The notes under the pieces: model-generated
The model's database searches: none
What the model was told of the DNA's origin: nothing
Seen by the model: the letters and a program-made list of their open reading frames with translations, nothing else
In this document: positions 52,810-63,310 of the stretch, in pieces
How positions within the stretch are numbered: position 1 is the first letter of the stretch
How the letters are laid out: each line of letters begins with the position of its first letter
Assembly (NCBI GenBank): GCA_917880885.1
Contig: OU862927.1
Span: 38,095,571-38,159,570, forward strand
DNA length: 64,000 bases
Direction of reading: 5' to 3'
Source of the DNA: Limnephilus marmoratus
Lineage: Eukaryota > Arthropoda > Insecta > Trichoptera > Limnephilidae
Program-made: the position numbers and the translations under genes

Positions 52810-53570
52810 ACGTTCTTCTTCTTCTTGTGCCTTTGTCGTTGGCAATCATGTTGGCTATGCGGACTTTGTTTACTGCGCCCCGGAACAGCTCTACAGTAGA
52901 CTGGTCAAACCACTGCCTCAGATTTTTCAGCCTTGAGGTTCTCCTTCTTCCAGGGCCCCGTCTTCGGGCAATCTTTTTCTACATTATGAGATGCAAGATC
53001 TCATACTTCTCTGGGTGTCTCTGGACATATCCAAGATATTGAAGTTTTCGGATTTTTATAGTTTTAATAATTTATTTTTCTTTATTCATCCGAATCATGA
53101 CATCTTCATTCGTAACCCTGTCCATCCAGCTTATTTTAAGTATTCTTCTGTAGATCCTCATCTCGAATGCCTCAAGTCGCCTAATTAGTTCTTCAGTAAG
53201 CGTCCATGCATCCATTCCATAAAATAATATTGAAAACACGTAGCATCTGACCATTCGCATTCGTAATCCAAGGTTGAGATCATGACTGCAAAACATCTTT
53301 TTCATGTCGATAAAGGTTGTACAAGCTTGCTCAATGCGGCATTTGTTTCAACCGAAGGGTCCCAACTAACATTTACATTGCAGCCCAAGTATACAATACT
53401 CTCTACCTTCTCTAGTTTTGTTCCAGCAATATAAAGACTTTCATTCAATGTGTTATTTTTGCTTATGAGCATGTATTTTGTTTTATTCAGTTCTAGCCCA
53501 AAATTTCCACAAGTCTTCACCACTTGATTCAGCAGAAGTTGTGGATCCTCCATGTTACATGTTTCAAAAC
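52810..53570 (-). pseudogene. RTE-like LINE C-terminal part
   Basis: Minus-strand frames in order give LELNKTKYMLISKNNT and VESIVYLGCNVN (53553-53302), then SHDLNLGLRMRMVRCYVFSI, YGMDAWTLTEELIRRLEAFE and MRIYRRILKISWMDRVTNED (53295-53090), then GPGRRRTSRLKNLRQWFDQS and VNKVRIANMIAND (52960-52815). The block order is that of the thumb and tail of RTE ORF2. There is a stop after HLIM (about 52986) and a frame change near 53300. The YADD-bearing part is missing. Confidence 0.8.
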
Positions 53571-53654
53571 CAAAGGTTTCTTCGTCAGGATAAGATAATT
53601 AGATAATATGATTAAATAGTGAGTTAAATAGTTTTACAATAGCGGTATTTATAA

Positions 53655-54900
53655 TTGATAATCTATCTATTTATCTATCTATATATCTATCTATCTATCT
53701 ATCTTCTTTCTTCTATCTTTTATCTTCTATCTTCTATCTTCTATCTTCTATCTTCTATCTTCTATCTTCTATCTTCTATCTTCTATCTTCTATCTTCTAT
53801 CTTCTATCTTCTATCTTCTATCTTCTATCTTCTATCTTCTATCTTCTATCTTCTATCTTCTATCTTCTATCTTCTATCTTCTATCTTCTATCTTCTATCT
53901 TCTATCTTCTATCTTCTATCTTCTATCTTCTATCTTCTATCTTCTATCTTCTATCTTCTATCTTCTATCTTCTATCTTCTATCTTCTATCTTCTATCTTC
54001 TATCTTCTATCTTCTATCTTCTATCTTCTATCTTCTATCTTCTATCTTCTATCTTCTATCTTCTATCTTCTATCTTCTATCTTCTATCTTCTATCTTCTA
54101 TCTTCTATCTTCTATCTTCTATCTTCTATCTTCTATCCTCTATCCTCTATCCTCTATCCTCTATCCTCTATCCTCTATCCTCTATCTTCTATCTTCTATC
54201 TTCTATCTTCTATCTTCTATCTTCTATCTTCTATCTTCTATCTTCTATCTTCTATCTTCTATCTTCTATCTTCTATCTTCTATCTTCTATCTTCTATCTT
54301 CTATCTTCTATCTTCTATCTTCTATCTTCTATCTTCTATCTTCTATCTTCTATCTTCTATCTTCTATCTTCTATCTTCTATCTTCTATCTTCTATCTTCT
54401 ATCTTCTATCTTCTATCTTCTATCTTCTATCTTCTATCTTCTATCTTCTATCTTCTATCTTCTATCTTCTATCTTCTATCTTCTATCTTCTATCTTCTAT
54501 CTTCTATCTTCTATCTTCTATCTTCTATCTTCTATCTTCTATCTTCTATCTTCTATCTTCTATCTTCTATCTTCTATCTTCTATCTTCTATCTTCTATCT
54601 TCTATCTTCTATCTTCTATCTTCTATCTTCTATCTTCTATCTTCTATCTTCTATCTTCTATCTTCTATCTTCTATCTTCTATCTTCTATCTTCTATCTTC
54701 TATCTTCTATCTTCTACCTTCTACCTTCTACCTTCTACCTTCTACCTTCTATCTTCTATCTTCTATCTTCTATCTTCTATCTTCTATCTTCTATCTTCTA
54801 TCTTCTATCTTCTATCTTCTATCTTCTATCTTCTATCTTCTATCTTCTATCTTCTATCCTCTATCCTCTATCTTCTATCTTCTATCTTCTATCTTCTATA
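53655..54900. repeat. heptanucleotide array (TTCTATC)n, about 1.2 kb
   Basis: About 170 head-to-tail copies of a 7-bp unit, after a (TCTA)n lead at 53664-53704. Variant units are grouped: seven TATCCTC at 54134-54182, five TACCTTC at 54715-54746 and two TATCCTC at 54857-54870. Because 7 is not a multiple of 3, all frames are open and spell a repeated YLLSSIF peptide, with no coding meaning. The array abuts the 3' end of the retroelement copy at 54901-55380. Confidence 0.95.
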
Positions 54901-55380
54901 AATATAAATAAAAATGAATGCTCGAAATGTATGTACGCGCAAAACTTCCGAACGACTGCACCAAACTGGATAATTCTTTTTTTTTTTGTGTTCATTACTG
55001 TCAGGACAAGGTTTGTATAAAACTACTAGAGAGTTCTGGCATTATGAAATTTGTATAAAAAAAACTGCAATAGGTGTCATGTGAGCTGTTTTAAAACTGA
55101 ATGTATGGAATGTGGGAGGGGGAGGGGATTCGCAGGATGGGGGAGGGGAACCAGGGAGGGGGGAGGGAAAATCGGGAAGGGGGTTCACGGGATGTGCGAA
55201 AGGGGGGAGTGAAGTGGGGAGAGGCAAGGTGGGGGAGGTGGAGTGAGAACGCGAGAGGGGAAGGGGACACGAGAAAGGAAGGGGAGGCGGAAGGGAAACG
55301 GGATGAATAGGAAAGGACACGCAGGGAGAAAAAATTATTTATTAAATGGCATAGCAACGCATGCCGGGTACCAGCTAGTT
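54901..55380 (-). repeat. C-rich retroelement-like repeat, minus-strand copy with expanded tail
   Basis: Full copy from 55378 (complement of CTAGCTGGTACCCGGCATGC) to 54901. Its 3' end, in element sense, reads TTTTATTTATATTTATAGAAG and continues without a break into (GATAGAA)n. Confidence 0.75.
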
Positions 55381-55795
55381 TTTAATAAATAGTAGTGTTT
55401 TAGAAACTGTTTTGATTTCATTTATTTAAAAATGACACCACAAAGTCTTATTAATAAATTAAATAAATGAATTCCAAGAATAAGGAAAAACTGTTGGCTA
55501 TTGTTTCACACGTATCCCACAATTTAGAAGTGCAACGTTCCCCCTATTTAAGTCTGGACAACTCCCAGCTGTCCTATTTGGAACCATTGCAAAGTCGAGA
55601 ACCGGCTGCAGCTCCCCCTGATGCATACTGAATGCACCGGTGCTTCATCGACTCTCTGCACTGCATTCTAATGTCGACTTGCCCGTAATGAATGGACGGT
55701 GACCAGCAGTGGCGGCTCGTTACATTTTAATAAAAAGTGAAAAGTAAGTTAATTTTTCACACCATGAAAATTGTCAGATTCAGCATTCTAATTAA
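55381..55795. other. non-coding stretch
   Basis: A GC-richer patch at 55530-55700 has no recognisable content. Confidence 0.35.
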
Positions 55796-55799
55796 ACAA

Positions 55800-56435
55800 T
55801 ATTAGACTCTAAAGAAATAGACAAACGTATTGGAAATGCTTGGAAACAATATCGTGGTCTGAAAGAAATAATAAAAAACAGTGAAACCAGGATAACTACC
55901 AAATGGAAACTTTTTGATACCTGCATATTTCCTGTACTGACTTATGGTTGCCAAACTTGAGCACTCATAAAAATTCACAATAAGAAGCTCGAAATATGTC
56001 AAAACTCCATGGAAAGAAGTATAATAGGGAAAAGACTGTCCGATAGAATAAAAATTGCAACCATTAAGAAACAAACAAGAACAAAAGATGTCATAGAAAC
56101 AATAAAAAGCTAAAGCGAAAGTGGTCAGGCCACACAATCAGAGGAAGTAAAAAATGATCAAAATTAGTCATGAATTTGTTCACAAGTGACAAGAAGAGAA
56201 AACGAGGTAGACCATTTAGACGGTGGTGACATCAAAGCCATAGCAGGTGGTACATGGACAAGAGTTGCTAATGATAGAGAGAAATGGCGACAGTTGAAGG
56301 AGGCCTTTGTCAACTAGTGACATGCAGACAGGGAATCGATGCATGATAAATGTTATAAATGTCAAAAGTATATTATTATAATGTAATGTGAATTATAATA
56401 TAATGTACTATCTGAATAAAGGCTATTATTATTAT
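55800..56435 (+). pseudogene. RTE-like LINE C-terminal remnant with trinucleotide tail
   Basis: Frames give EIDKRIGNAWKQYRGLKEII, TTKWKLFDTCIFPVLTYGCQ (then a TGA where W is expected), NSMERSIIGKRLSDRIK, KKRKRGRPFRRW, and DIKAIAGGTWTRVANDREKW-RQLKEAFVN before a TAG. This is the usual end of RTE-like ORF2. Several stops and at least one frameshift show it is dead. The 3' end is (TTA)n at 56422-56440. Confidence 0.8.
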
Positions 56436-56571
56436 TATTAAGCTCTAAAGAGATGAACCGAAAGAAGAGTGTGGAGAACGTGTCCGTGAGTCCAACGTAA
56501 GCTAATTTTTTTTAGTTTATAAGTAAAAATTTTGAAAATTTGAAAAAATATATTTTTTATTTATAAATCTC

Positions 56572-56640
56572 AAGGCAGAGCGATTAACTCTCTATGAAGC
56601 CGGAGGTTGAGAGCTCAAATCTCGGCGCATCTTTTTTTAA
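56572..56640 (+). ncRNA. weak tRNA-like element
   Basis: GGCAGAGCGATTAACTC and TTGAGAGCTCAAATCTCGG give a D-arm-like piece and a T-arm-like hairpin (GAGA/TCTC), followed by a T-run that could end Pol III transcription. The match is loose; a chance hit is possible. Confidence 0.25.
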
Positions 56641-57815
56641 AATTTATTTATTTATTGTATGTACAGCCCATAGGGCTTTTATATAAAATGCAGTGTTTAA
56701 AAATTTTTTTTTTTTTTTATTTCAAACATTATTTTAATTGACATAAATTTTATCGTTTTATGTTACATCTAATTTTATAAGACAAATTTAAAAAACAAAA
56801 GGAAAAATAAACATCAGTTTTTAAAACTCGAAAAATAATTGAAATCTATCTTTATCCATTTTTTTTCATATGACTAAATTCGAATGTGACCATATACATG
56901 TACTTTTTTAAATGATTCATTAACCTTTCTTTTCTATATTGATTCCTCCTACCTCGGTTAAATAAAATAAAATAATTGGTAAAATATTTTAACTTTATAT
57001 GTATTTTAATTTTACTCCTTAAATCTTTGATTATTATTATCATTTTCTTTCAAATATCTTTTTTATAATTCTTTCTTCCTTTTTTATATTTCTTTATCTT
57101 TATCACTATTTCTTTTTTTATTACTACTATTTTTTTCCCCTGTGTTTTATTTTTTGTTTCTACAAAATATTATTTTCAAAATTCTCACATTACATTATTT
57201 TTAAATCTTGTATGATTCTCATAATACGGGCATGAGAGTCTTGTAGGGTAATTGAGAAAATCAGAAAAAAATGGAATTTGTAAAATGTATTAATAAAATT
57301 CGAGTCTTATCTTTAGCCTTACAATATTACCAAAACGGGATGCCATAGTTCAACCGGCTCCGAACATCCGGTGGGTACATTTATAATTTGTGTAGCGTAG
57401 CGCCGTTATGGTAAAAAAAATCATCTTAAGGGCGCCGAAGGTATATTTATTTATTTAACACCCAGGGGGATTTTACACGTTTGGTAGTACAATTAATTAG
57501 GTGTATTATGTAACAAAAAGAAATAAAAGTCACCATTCGGCACTGGTTTGAGATACCCATACCTGAGTTCAGCATTTATCAGAACCAAAGTAGAAGATGA
57601 ACTAAGAATTGATTTCGTATTTCATTATCATTTGATGACGTGCCCAATCCATATTTATAAATAATACACGACGCGCCATGACAGTTGTTTGGATGTTTTC
57701 TTTTATTTTATTTAGCCAGCAAAGAACTCACCGAGCAGTCAGAAAAATATGAAGCAAGTCATTTAAAAATTTATGTACTAGAAAATCACTGAATGAAAAA
57801 TCACTTGGGTTTTTT
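56641..57815. other. AT-rich stretch with two inverted LINE tails
   Basis: TTATTTATTTATTGTATGTACAGCCCATAGGGCTT (56644 on) and TATTTATTTAACACCCAGGGGG (57446 on) are inverted LINE-type 3' ends with their short hairpins. No coding part is attached to either. Confidence 0.45.
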
Positions 57816-57819
57816 ATTA

Positions 57820-57935
57820 TTAGTTTTGGGGTGTTATGCCGTGTTGGGCTACCTCCTTCTTAGTCAACGTTTCGAACAGCGTTACAGCGTCCATCATCAG
57901 GGCAGATGTGTGAAAATCTGCCTGCTGTGAAAATC
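57820..57935 (-). repeat. hammerhead-motif repeat, copy 6
   Basis: Minus-strand core at 57903-57863. Stem II reads GGACG/TGTTC: the pairs survive as G-U wobbles although three bases differ from copy 5. CTGATGA and GAAAC are both intact. Confidence 0.65.
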
Positions 57936-58224
57936 TAAAATCATATCCATCACATGGGATTCAATTCACATGAATTCTCATAAATCAGATCCAGTTTTGA
58001 AAAAAGCAAATAAAATAATTTTCTAATAAAATCTTTTTTTTATAGGTAGGTAGGTAGGTACTTTATCGCTTTTCTGAATTCTCCATCCAAACGGTTGCAA
58101 TTTTGAAAATGACTTACTTTTAAATCAAAAGTGAGTTTACTTATTATTTATTAATTTTTTTACATGCTAAGTATTATTGTCTTCAAATCAATTTTTAAAC
58201 TCAGGACAAGCCTGTGTTGAAATT
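57936..58224. other. non-coding stretch
   Basis: Contains GTAGGTAGGTAGGTA at 58042. Nothing else supported. Confidence 0.35.
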
Positions 58225-58535
58225 AATCTTTACGTAGTATAAAATGAAGTCGCTCCCGCTCTCTGTGAGCTCATATCTTTTAAATTACGCATCGGATTTT
58301 CATGCGTTTTCACCAATAGATAGAGCGATTCATGAGGAAGATTTTTAGGTATATTATTTGTGAAGGTTTTGTGTAAATTGGCTGAAATATATAAATAAAG
58401 GAGCGGGCAGCGTGCTGGCAGGCGGGCGGTGTGGATTTGATTTAACAGATGGCGTTGGTCGAAAAGGTTGGGTAATGGCGTGGCGTTGTGTTTCGTTAGC
58501 CTCAGCAACGTGTGGCCGGGTCTGCTAGTAATTTT
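58225..58535 (-). repeat. repeat with CTAGC-type 5' border
   Basis: In minus sense it starts CTAGCAGACCCGGCCACACG, a border related to CTAGCTGG-CCCGGC at 25.1, 51.5 and 55.4 kb, and runs through AACGCCACGCCATTACCCAA. The 3' end is not clear. Such borders are common in insect genomes; class uncertain. Confidence 0.5.
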
Positions 58536-58539
58536 ATAA

Positions 58540-59120
58540 AGTAATAAAAATGACACAAAGTAACGTTGGTATTGAAAAAATAATATTGTTACATTAATGT
58601 TTCTTTATTATGACAATGGGTACCTACTAATCTAAAGTAAGTTATTACATTATAATGTAAACATGTAGTGTGACCATGTGTTGAAATGTGATTATCGATC
58701 CGGAGTTACAGACAGACGGAGTCACAACTGAAATTAGTATTTTTACTAGCGTAGACTTGTGAAAAATAACTGAATAATATAATTCAAATTTAGAAAACAC
58801 AGTTAAAATATTTTTTACTGAAAAATTTCAGGTAGGTACCTATTTAATTATTTTGTTTTGAAAGTTTTTACTTTCTATGTACATTTGTTAGTTAAAAATA
58901 TTTAATTTTTTGATTCCGGTTTCGACACATCCGAAAAACATTTAAAACTAACTTAAAAATTCTATGCAAGTACAAAAATAATTAGGTTTAATCAGGTGGG
59001 GTTATATAGTGGGAGGGGTGATTTTGCGGAAGGGGAAGAAAGGTGGGAAGATCCGACATTACATGGAAACATTGTTAATAAAGGCGATTTGCATGGTGCT
59101 ATTATTTTATTAACTCATCA
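58540..59120. other. non-coding stretch with a repeat end
   Basis: CCGGAGTTACAGACAGA at 58700 recurs at 59928. ACTAGCGTAGACTTGTGAAA (58746) resembles 24942. Both may mark borders of unknown repeats. Confidence 0.4.
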
Positions 59121-59124
59121 TCAT

Positions 59125-59470
59125 CATCTTCCTCCCCTTATCCTATTCGGGTCGGGGACCCATTGCATCGACAAGGCTCCTCCATACGTCCCTGTCTTGT
59201 GCTGATTGTTCGGCCTCCGTCCATGGCAATCCCATCCTATCCTCACACAGTTTCTGGAGTTACCTCGCCCAACTGTGTCTGGGGCGGTCCAAGACATGAC
59301 CAAGCAACCTCAGTTGCGTTTTTTCTATGAAGAGTATGAAGGTTCGATGTTTATATCGTCTCGGATCGTCGAGTTTCTTATATGATCCCATTTCGTAACC
59401 CCTGCCACTCCTCTCAAGTACCTCATTTCAGCAGCTTGGACTCTAGAGCGTGTTCTTTCATTTGTGTTAT
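59125..59470 (-). pseudogene. RTE-like LINE C-terminal remnant
   Basis: In minus sense the frames give RSGRGYEMGSYKKLDDPRRY, KTQLRLLGHVLDRPRHSWA and WTEAEQSAQDRDVWRSLVDA followed by MGPRPE and a TAG at 59147. The R-LGHVL...QDRDVWR order is a standard LINE C-terminus. One or two frame breaks are needed. A CATCATCATC string in the plus strand just outside the stop may be its tail. Confidence 0.7.
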
Positions 59471-59479
59471 TTTATTAAC

Positions 59480-60294
59480 TAAATTAATTTTTTTTTGTTT
59501 ATTTCGAAGGTTTCTAAAGCTTACAAATTTAAATATTTATTTATAATGGAATGTTTAAACTTGTTTTTTTTTCTTTATTGAAGCTATGACTTATCTCTAT
59601 AGACTGGTTAGCAAACTCGGAGTAGTTATTATTTCATAAACAAAGTTCATGTTCCCTGATTGTTTTGATTGTTGACTGACTGTCTATTTAATCGTTTGTC
59701 TACATTTGACAGTTAAATTTTGTCAAAAGAATCAATGTACGAGTGATATATATTTTTACAGTGTACTCGTATATGTGAGATAATCTGTTGGCAAATAAAT
59801 GTTTAACAAAAACATTCAATCAAATCTGAGTTCCAGAAATCATTGAACCGGATTTGTACTCACATAACCAACTTCGTATTTTGGATAACACTTAAATTCA
59901 AGACAAATGGAAGAGTTCATTGAACCGGAGTTACAGACAGAGTTAGAAACGAAATTCGCATTTTAATGATATCGTCGTTACAGGTACTGCGAGATTCCTT
60001 TGAGATAAGCGTTAGATATTAAATTATGGATTTAAAATTATGATGGGTCCATTTTTATGGAATTATTCAGATGAAAATGTGAAATAATTGTTTCGGAAAA
60101 AAGATTTATTCACAACTTGGTTGTGAATAAATCAATAACAAGTTGGTTTTTTTATGTGAACCCTTACAAGAGCGCCCCTATCTGTACAGTGTAAAGGCAG
60201 GGAACTACGTCGCCACCCGGTTGGCGGCGTTATGAGGCGGATTAAGGTAAGGCTGTGGGAGGGGATTTATTAATGCGGGCCTTGAAGATGGTAG
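59480..60294. other. non-coding stretch
   Basis: No feature supported apart from the repeated phrase CCGGAGTTACAGACAGA at 59928. Confidence 0.35.
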
Positions 60295-60329
60295 ATGGAT
60301 GATCTGATGCCGGTAGCTCGATTCACATA

Positions 60330-60690
60330 CGAACCGACTTATACAAAAAGAGTCGAAGGAATGAGCAGTTCATATGAAGAAATGACCAAAGTGAACGGGT
60401 GTCCAGCTCGCGCCCCTCGGGTTTCATGCACGTGCAACGTACAGACCTGGTGCACCAAGGGATCAATGCATCTAGCCCATTCTTGGAGAACAGACTCAGC
60501 ATGCTCACATTACGTCTGTGCATTCTAGACATGAACTGCTGTATTTGAGGTTTAAGCTATTCATCATCATAACTTTGGAATGAAATATCCCTTGGTATTC
60601 GAATATCGACATCGTTGCAGTGCTTCAAGAAGCTTTCTGACAAATGATTGCTGACTGCACGGTCAACCGCACAACATCTTAATTGAAAGA
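60330..60690 (+). pseudogene. faint LINE C-terminal remnant
   Basis: Around 60575-60645 a frame reads LWNEISLGIRISTSLQCFKK, the LWN-x-LP-like box that closes many LINE ORF2 proteins. The preceding 200 bases have no readable homology. Confidence 0.4.
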
Positions 60691-61090
60691 ATTTACAATT
60701 AAAGGAATATTTACGTATGTGCTTAGATTATATTACTTATTTTGAATTTTAAAATATTATTTGCTTTAATTTGAATTTTGATTCATGGGATTTAATTTAA
60801 TTTTTTTAATGATATTTTAATAATTTATCGTATTACGTGTATTATATTAGACTATTAGAGGCACTGCTTAAAACCAGCTGCATTTCGGAAGAAATCCTAC
60901 AAGTGTTGTTGAGCAGTGAACCATTTTTGTCAGTAGAATGTCAATGTCAAAAATAAACAAGAGCCGAAATATAAATTGAATAATAAACATTCAGCCGAAC
61001 AGAGCAGTGGGTGCAACACTCTGTCTGCCATAAAAAGTATACAATACATAAAATGGATTTACATACTATATGAAAAAGAAAAAATAAAAT
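60691..61090. other. AT-rich non-coding stretch
   Basis: Nothing supported. Confidence 0.35.
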
Positions 61091-61097
61091 AATATAA

Positions 61098-61154
61098 AAA
61101 GATTTAAAAAGATTTAAAAAGAAATATAATATATTTCTTTTTAAATCTTTTTAT
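61098..61154. repeat. perfect AT palindrome
   Basis: AAAGATTTAAAAAGAAATAT is followed at once by its exact complement ATATTTCTTTTTAAATCTTT. A hairpin of more than 20 pairs with no loop could extrude. Confidence 0.75.
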
Positions 61155-61258
61155 ATATGTATATTAATATGTGTATATATTATAGACACATATTTATTAT
61201 TCGTATATCTACTACGGGGGCTTCAGATGAATTCTCCATGTTTGGTGAAGAGGCGCGC

Positions 61259-63035
61259 CCTTTTTTTTTTTTTTACATTAACTCCACACAGGAGGCCCTG
61301 AGGAAAACCATTTCCCTCAGGGTCTATGTCATCTGGGATGCTGTGTGGAGGGTCTTTTTGAGGAGAGGAAGGAATGAACATTGGTCTTGAAGAGACCCAT
61401 GTTGTAGGAAGGAGGAAACACAGAGGCCGGCAAATCATTCCACAGCCGAGCTGTTGAACACAAGAACGAGTCGAAGAAACGACCCGTTCTCATGTGACAT
61501 ATGTCAACTGTGTACAAATGTTGGGCACGCGTTTGGCGTGTTTCCCGACTATGCACCGGTGCCGAAGGGATCAATGATGCTAGTTCCTCGGAGCATCTTC
61601 CATTGTAATACCGGTAGAACAAGGATAGCATTCCCACCCGACGCCTGTGCTCTAAAGATTGCAATCCGTCTGTTAAGATGGGAGAATCTATCAAACGGAC
61701 CGCCCGTTTCTGTACAGAGTCGAGGGTATTTTTCAGGAATTTTGGAGCTCCAGACCAGAGGTGGCTGCCAAATTCAACCGTGGGGCGCACTTGCGATTTG
61801 TACAGGGTTAGCAGTTGTGTACTATTAAAGTATCTGCGGGCCCTGTACAGTACGCCCAGTTTTTGGGAGGCTAACTTTACTCTGGCTTCAATGGAGCCCC
61901 CATACCTGAGCTGGTCACTTAGAGTTACACCAAGCATACCAATGAAGGGCCTGTTCGGAAGATTGCTTCCGTTGAAAGAGACTAGATTTTCATTTCGATC
62001 CCTTTTAGACGTACTCAGACAAGATTGGGTCTTTGAAACATTAAATTCAACGAGATTATTTTTACCCCAAGAGAAAACACTCTCGAGGTAACCGTCCATT
62101 CTTTGCTTCAAAGCCTTACGAGCTGTTGGAGTTTGTGAGCCCTTTGGGGGCTTGTCAAACAAAAAGCTATCATGAACTGTACTGTCATCCGCGTAACAAT
62201 GAATTGGTGCACATGACAAAAGGTCGTTGATGTGCAACAAAAACAAAGTCGGAGACAGAACCGAACCCTGCGGGACGCCAGCATTTATCGAGTGTGAGGA
62301 AGAGGTGAAACCATCGACTACCGTCTGAATCGACCTCTCCCTCAAGAAGTCGGCAATCCACGTACACAAGGATGCGGGAAGTCCGTAAGAATGCAGTTTG
62401 TTGACAAGTCCTCGGTGCCAAACCCGGTCAAAGGCCTTGGAGATGTCCAGTGCAACCGTTTGGGTCTCACCGAAACGTTCCAGGCATCGCCCCCAAACAT
62501 GCGTCACATACGCGAGAAGATCACCGCACGAGCGGTTCCGCCGGAATCCGTATTGACGGTCATTAATAATTTTGTTCTTCTCGAGGTATGTGAGCAGTTT
62601 GTCGTTGATCACACGTTCCATCACCTTAGACAGAACTGATGTGATCGCTATGGGGCGGTAGTTGGCCGGATTGGAGCGGTCACCCTTCTTTGGAATAGGA
62701 TGGATAACCGCTTTTTTCCAACCAGAGGGCACAGAGCCAGTCTTCAGGGACAGTTTAAAAAGCTTCGTCAAAATTGGAGCTATTTCTGCAGCGCACCTTT
62801 GCAGTACCAGGGCAGGTATTCCGTCAGGCCCACTAGCTTTATTAACATCAAGCCCTCGTAAAACATGGAGTACTTCCCGATGCCGGATCCTCAGATTTTT
62901 CATACGAAAACCGCAGTGAGGAACCGACGTCGGGACAGCACCTTGGTCATCGAGGGTTGAGTTATCCGCAAACATTTTACCTAGTAGGTTAGCCTTTTCG
63001 GTGGCGGTGTTTGCTAGTGAGCCGTCAGGTCTGGT
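61259..63035 (-). mobile_element. LINE family L1, best-preserved copy (5'-truncated)
   Basis: Minus-strand element. Its A-tail is the T-run at 61261-61273, preceded in element sense by the nested hairpin tail (CTCCACACAG and CTGTGTGGAG with CCCTGAGG inside). The 5' break near 63035 joins a piece of a different LINE. The 3' tail is shared with the SINE-like family. Confidence 0.9.
61329..63035 (-). CDS. LINE L1 reverse transcriptase (intact RT, no endonuclease)
   Basis: The frame is open for about 568 codons, from RPDGSLANTATEKANLLGKM at the 5' junction (ATG at 62975 is internal). RT blocks in order: NKASGPDGIPALVLQR and GWKKAVIHPIPKKGDRSNPA with NYRPIAITSVLSKVMERVI (fingers), QYGFRRNRSCGDLLAYVT, VALDISKAFDRVWHRGL (motif A, catalytic D), AGVPQGSVLSPTLFLLHIND (motif B), IHCYADDSTVH (motif C, YADD), then the thumb and the C-terminal KTQSCLSTSKRDRNEN part. 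The domain looks catalytically complete. The usual APE endonuclease, and any ORF1, are lost. The Jockey/CR1 group is the likely home. Being fully open, it is probably young. Confidence 0.92.
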   Translation of the reverse strand, partial: TRPDGSLANTATEKANLLGKMFADNSTLDDQGAVPTSVPHCGFRMKNLRIRHREVLHVLRGLDVNKASGPDGIPALVLQRCAAEIAPILTKLFKLSLKTGSVPSGWKKAVIHPIPKKGDRSNPANYRPIAITSVLSKVMERVINDKLLTYLEKNKIINDRQYGFRRNRSCGDLLAYVTHVWGRCLERFGETQTVALDISKAFDRVWHRGLVNKLHSYGLPASLCTWIADFLRERSIQTVVDGFTSSSHSINAGVPQGSVLSPTLFLLHINDLLSCAPIHCYADDSTVHDSFLFDKPPKGSQTPTARKALKQRMDGYLESVFSWGKNNLVEFNVSKTQSCLSTSKRDRNENLVSFNGSNLPNRPFIGMLGVTLSDQLRYGGSIEARVKLASQKLGVLYRARRYFNSTQLLTLYKSQVRPTVEFGSHLWSGAPKFLKNTLDSVQKRAVRLIDSPILTDGLQSLEHRRRVGMLSLFYRYYNGRCSEELASLIPSAPVHSRETRQTRAQHLYTVDICHMRTGRFFDSFLCSTARLWNDLPASVFPPSYNMGLFKTNVHSFLSSKRPSTQHPR

Positions 63036-63310
63036 AAGAGGTCAGTGGTAAGTGGAGGTAAGTGGCCCTGCCACTGGGCCACGGCCTGGACGAGAGTGTT
63101 CTCCGATCTTTGGTAGCGCTGTCTCACCCCGGCTATTCTGTGGCGCATCAAAGCGGCGAACCCATGTACGCTTCCTTCTGCGAACATCTGCGAGGCACTG
63201 CATTGCCAAGGTAGGCCGAATAGCGCCCTATATGCGTTATTGTATTGTACTCGAAGTGTGTTCACGACGCCTTGTGAGTATCTTGTCCATAGTTCGCCGG
63301 TGTAATAATA
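63034..63310 (-). pseudogene. second LINE C-terminal fragment abutting L1
   Basis: In minus sense it reads NTLRVQYNNAYRALFGLPWQ, CSASQMFAEGSVHGFAALMR and HRIAGVRQRYQRSENTL, a C-terminal block I know from lepidopteran-type LINEs (YN-A-R-L-GLP-CSAS-MFA). It ends at TAG just past the junction with the L1 break. It is followed on the far side by TATATATAATTTG text. Confidence 0.6.

Noticed and set aside
53655..54911. A 418-codon open frame with a YLLSSIF heptapeptide repeat
   Set aside because: It is the translation of a (TTCTATC)n array. A 7-bp unit without a stop leaves every frame open, so the frame has no coding meaning.
60295..60532. 77- and 69-codon frames on opposite strands with many cysteines
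   Set aside because: No family motif could be seen and the two frames overlap; only the LINE-like piece downstream has support.
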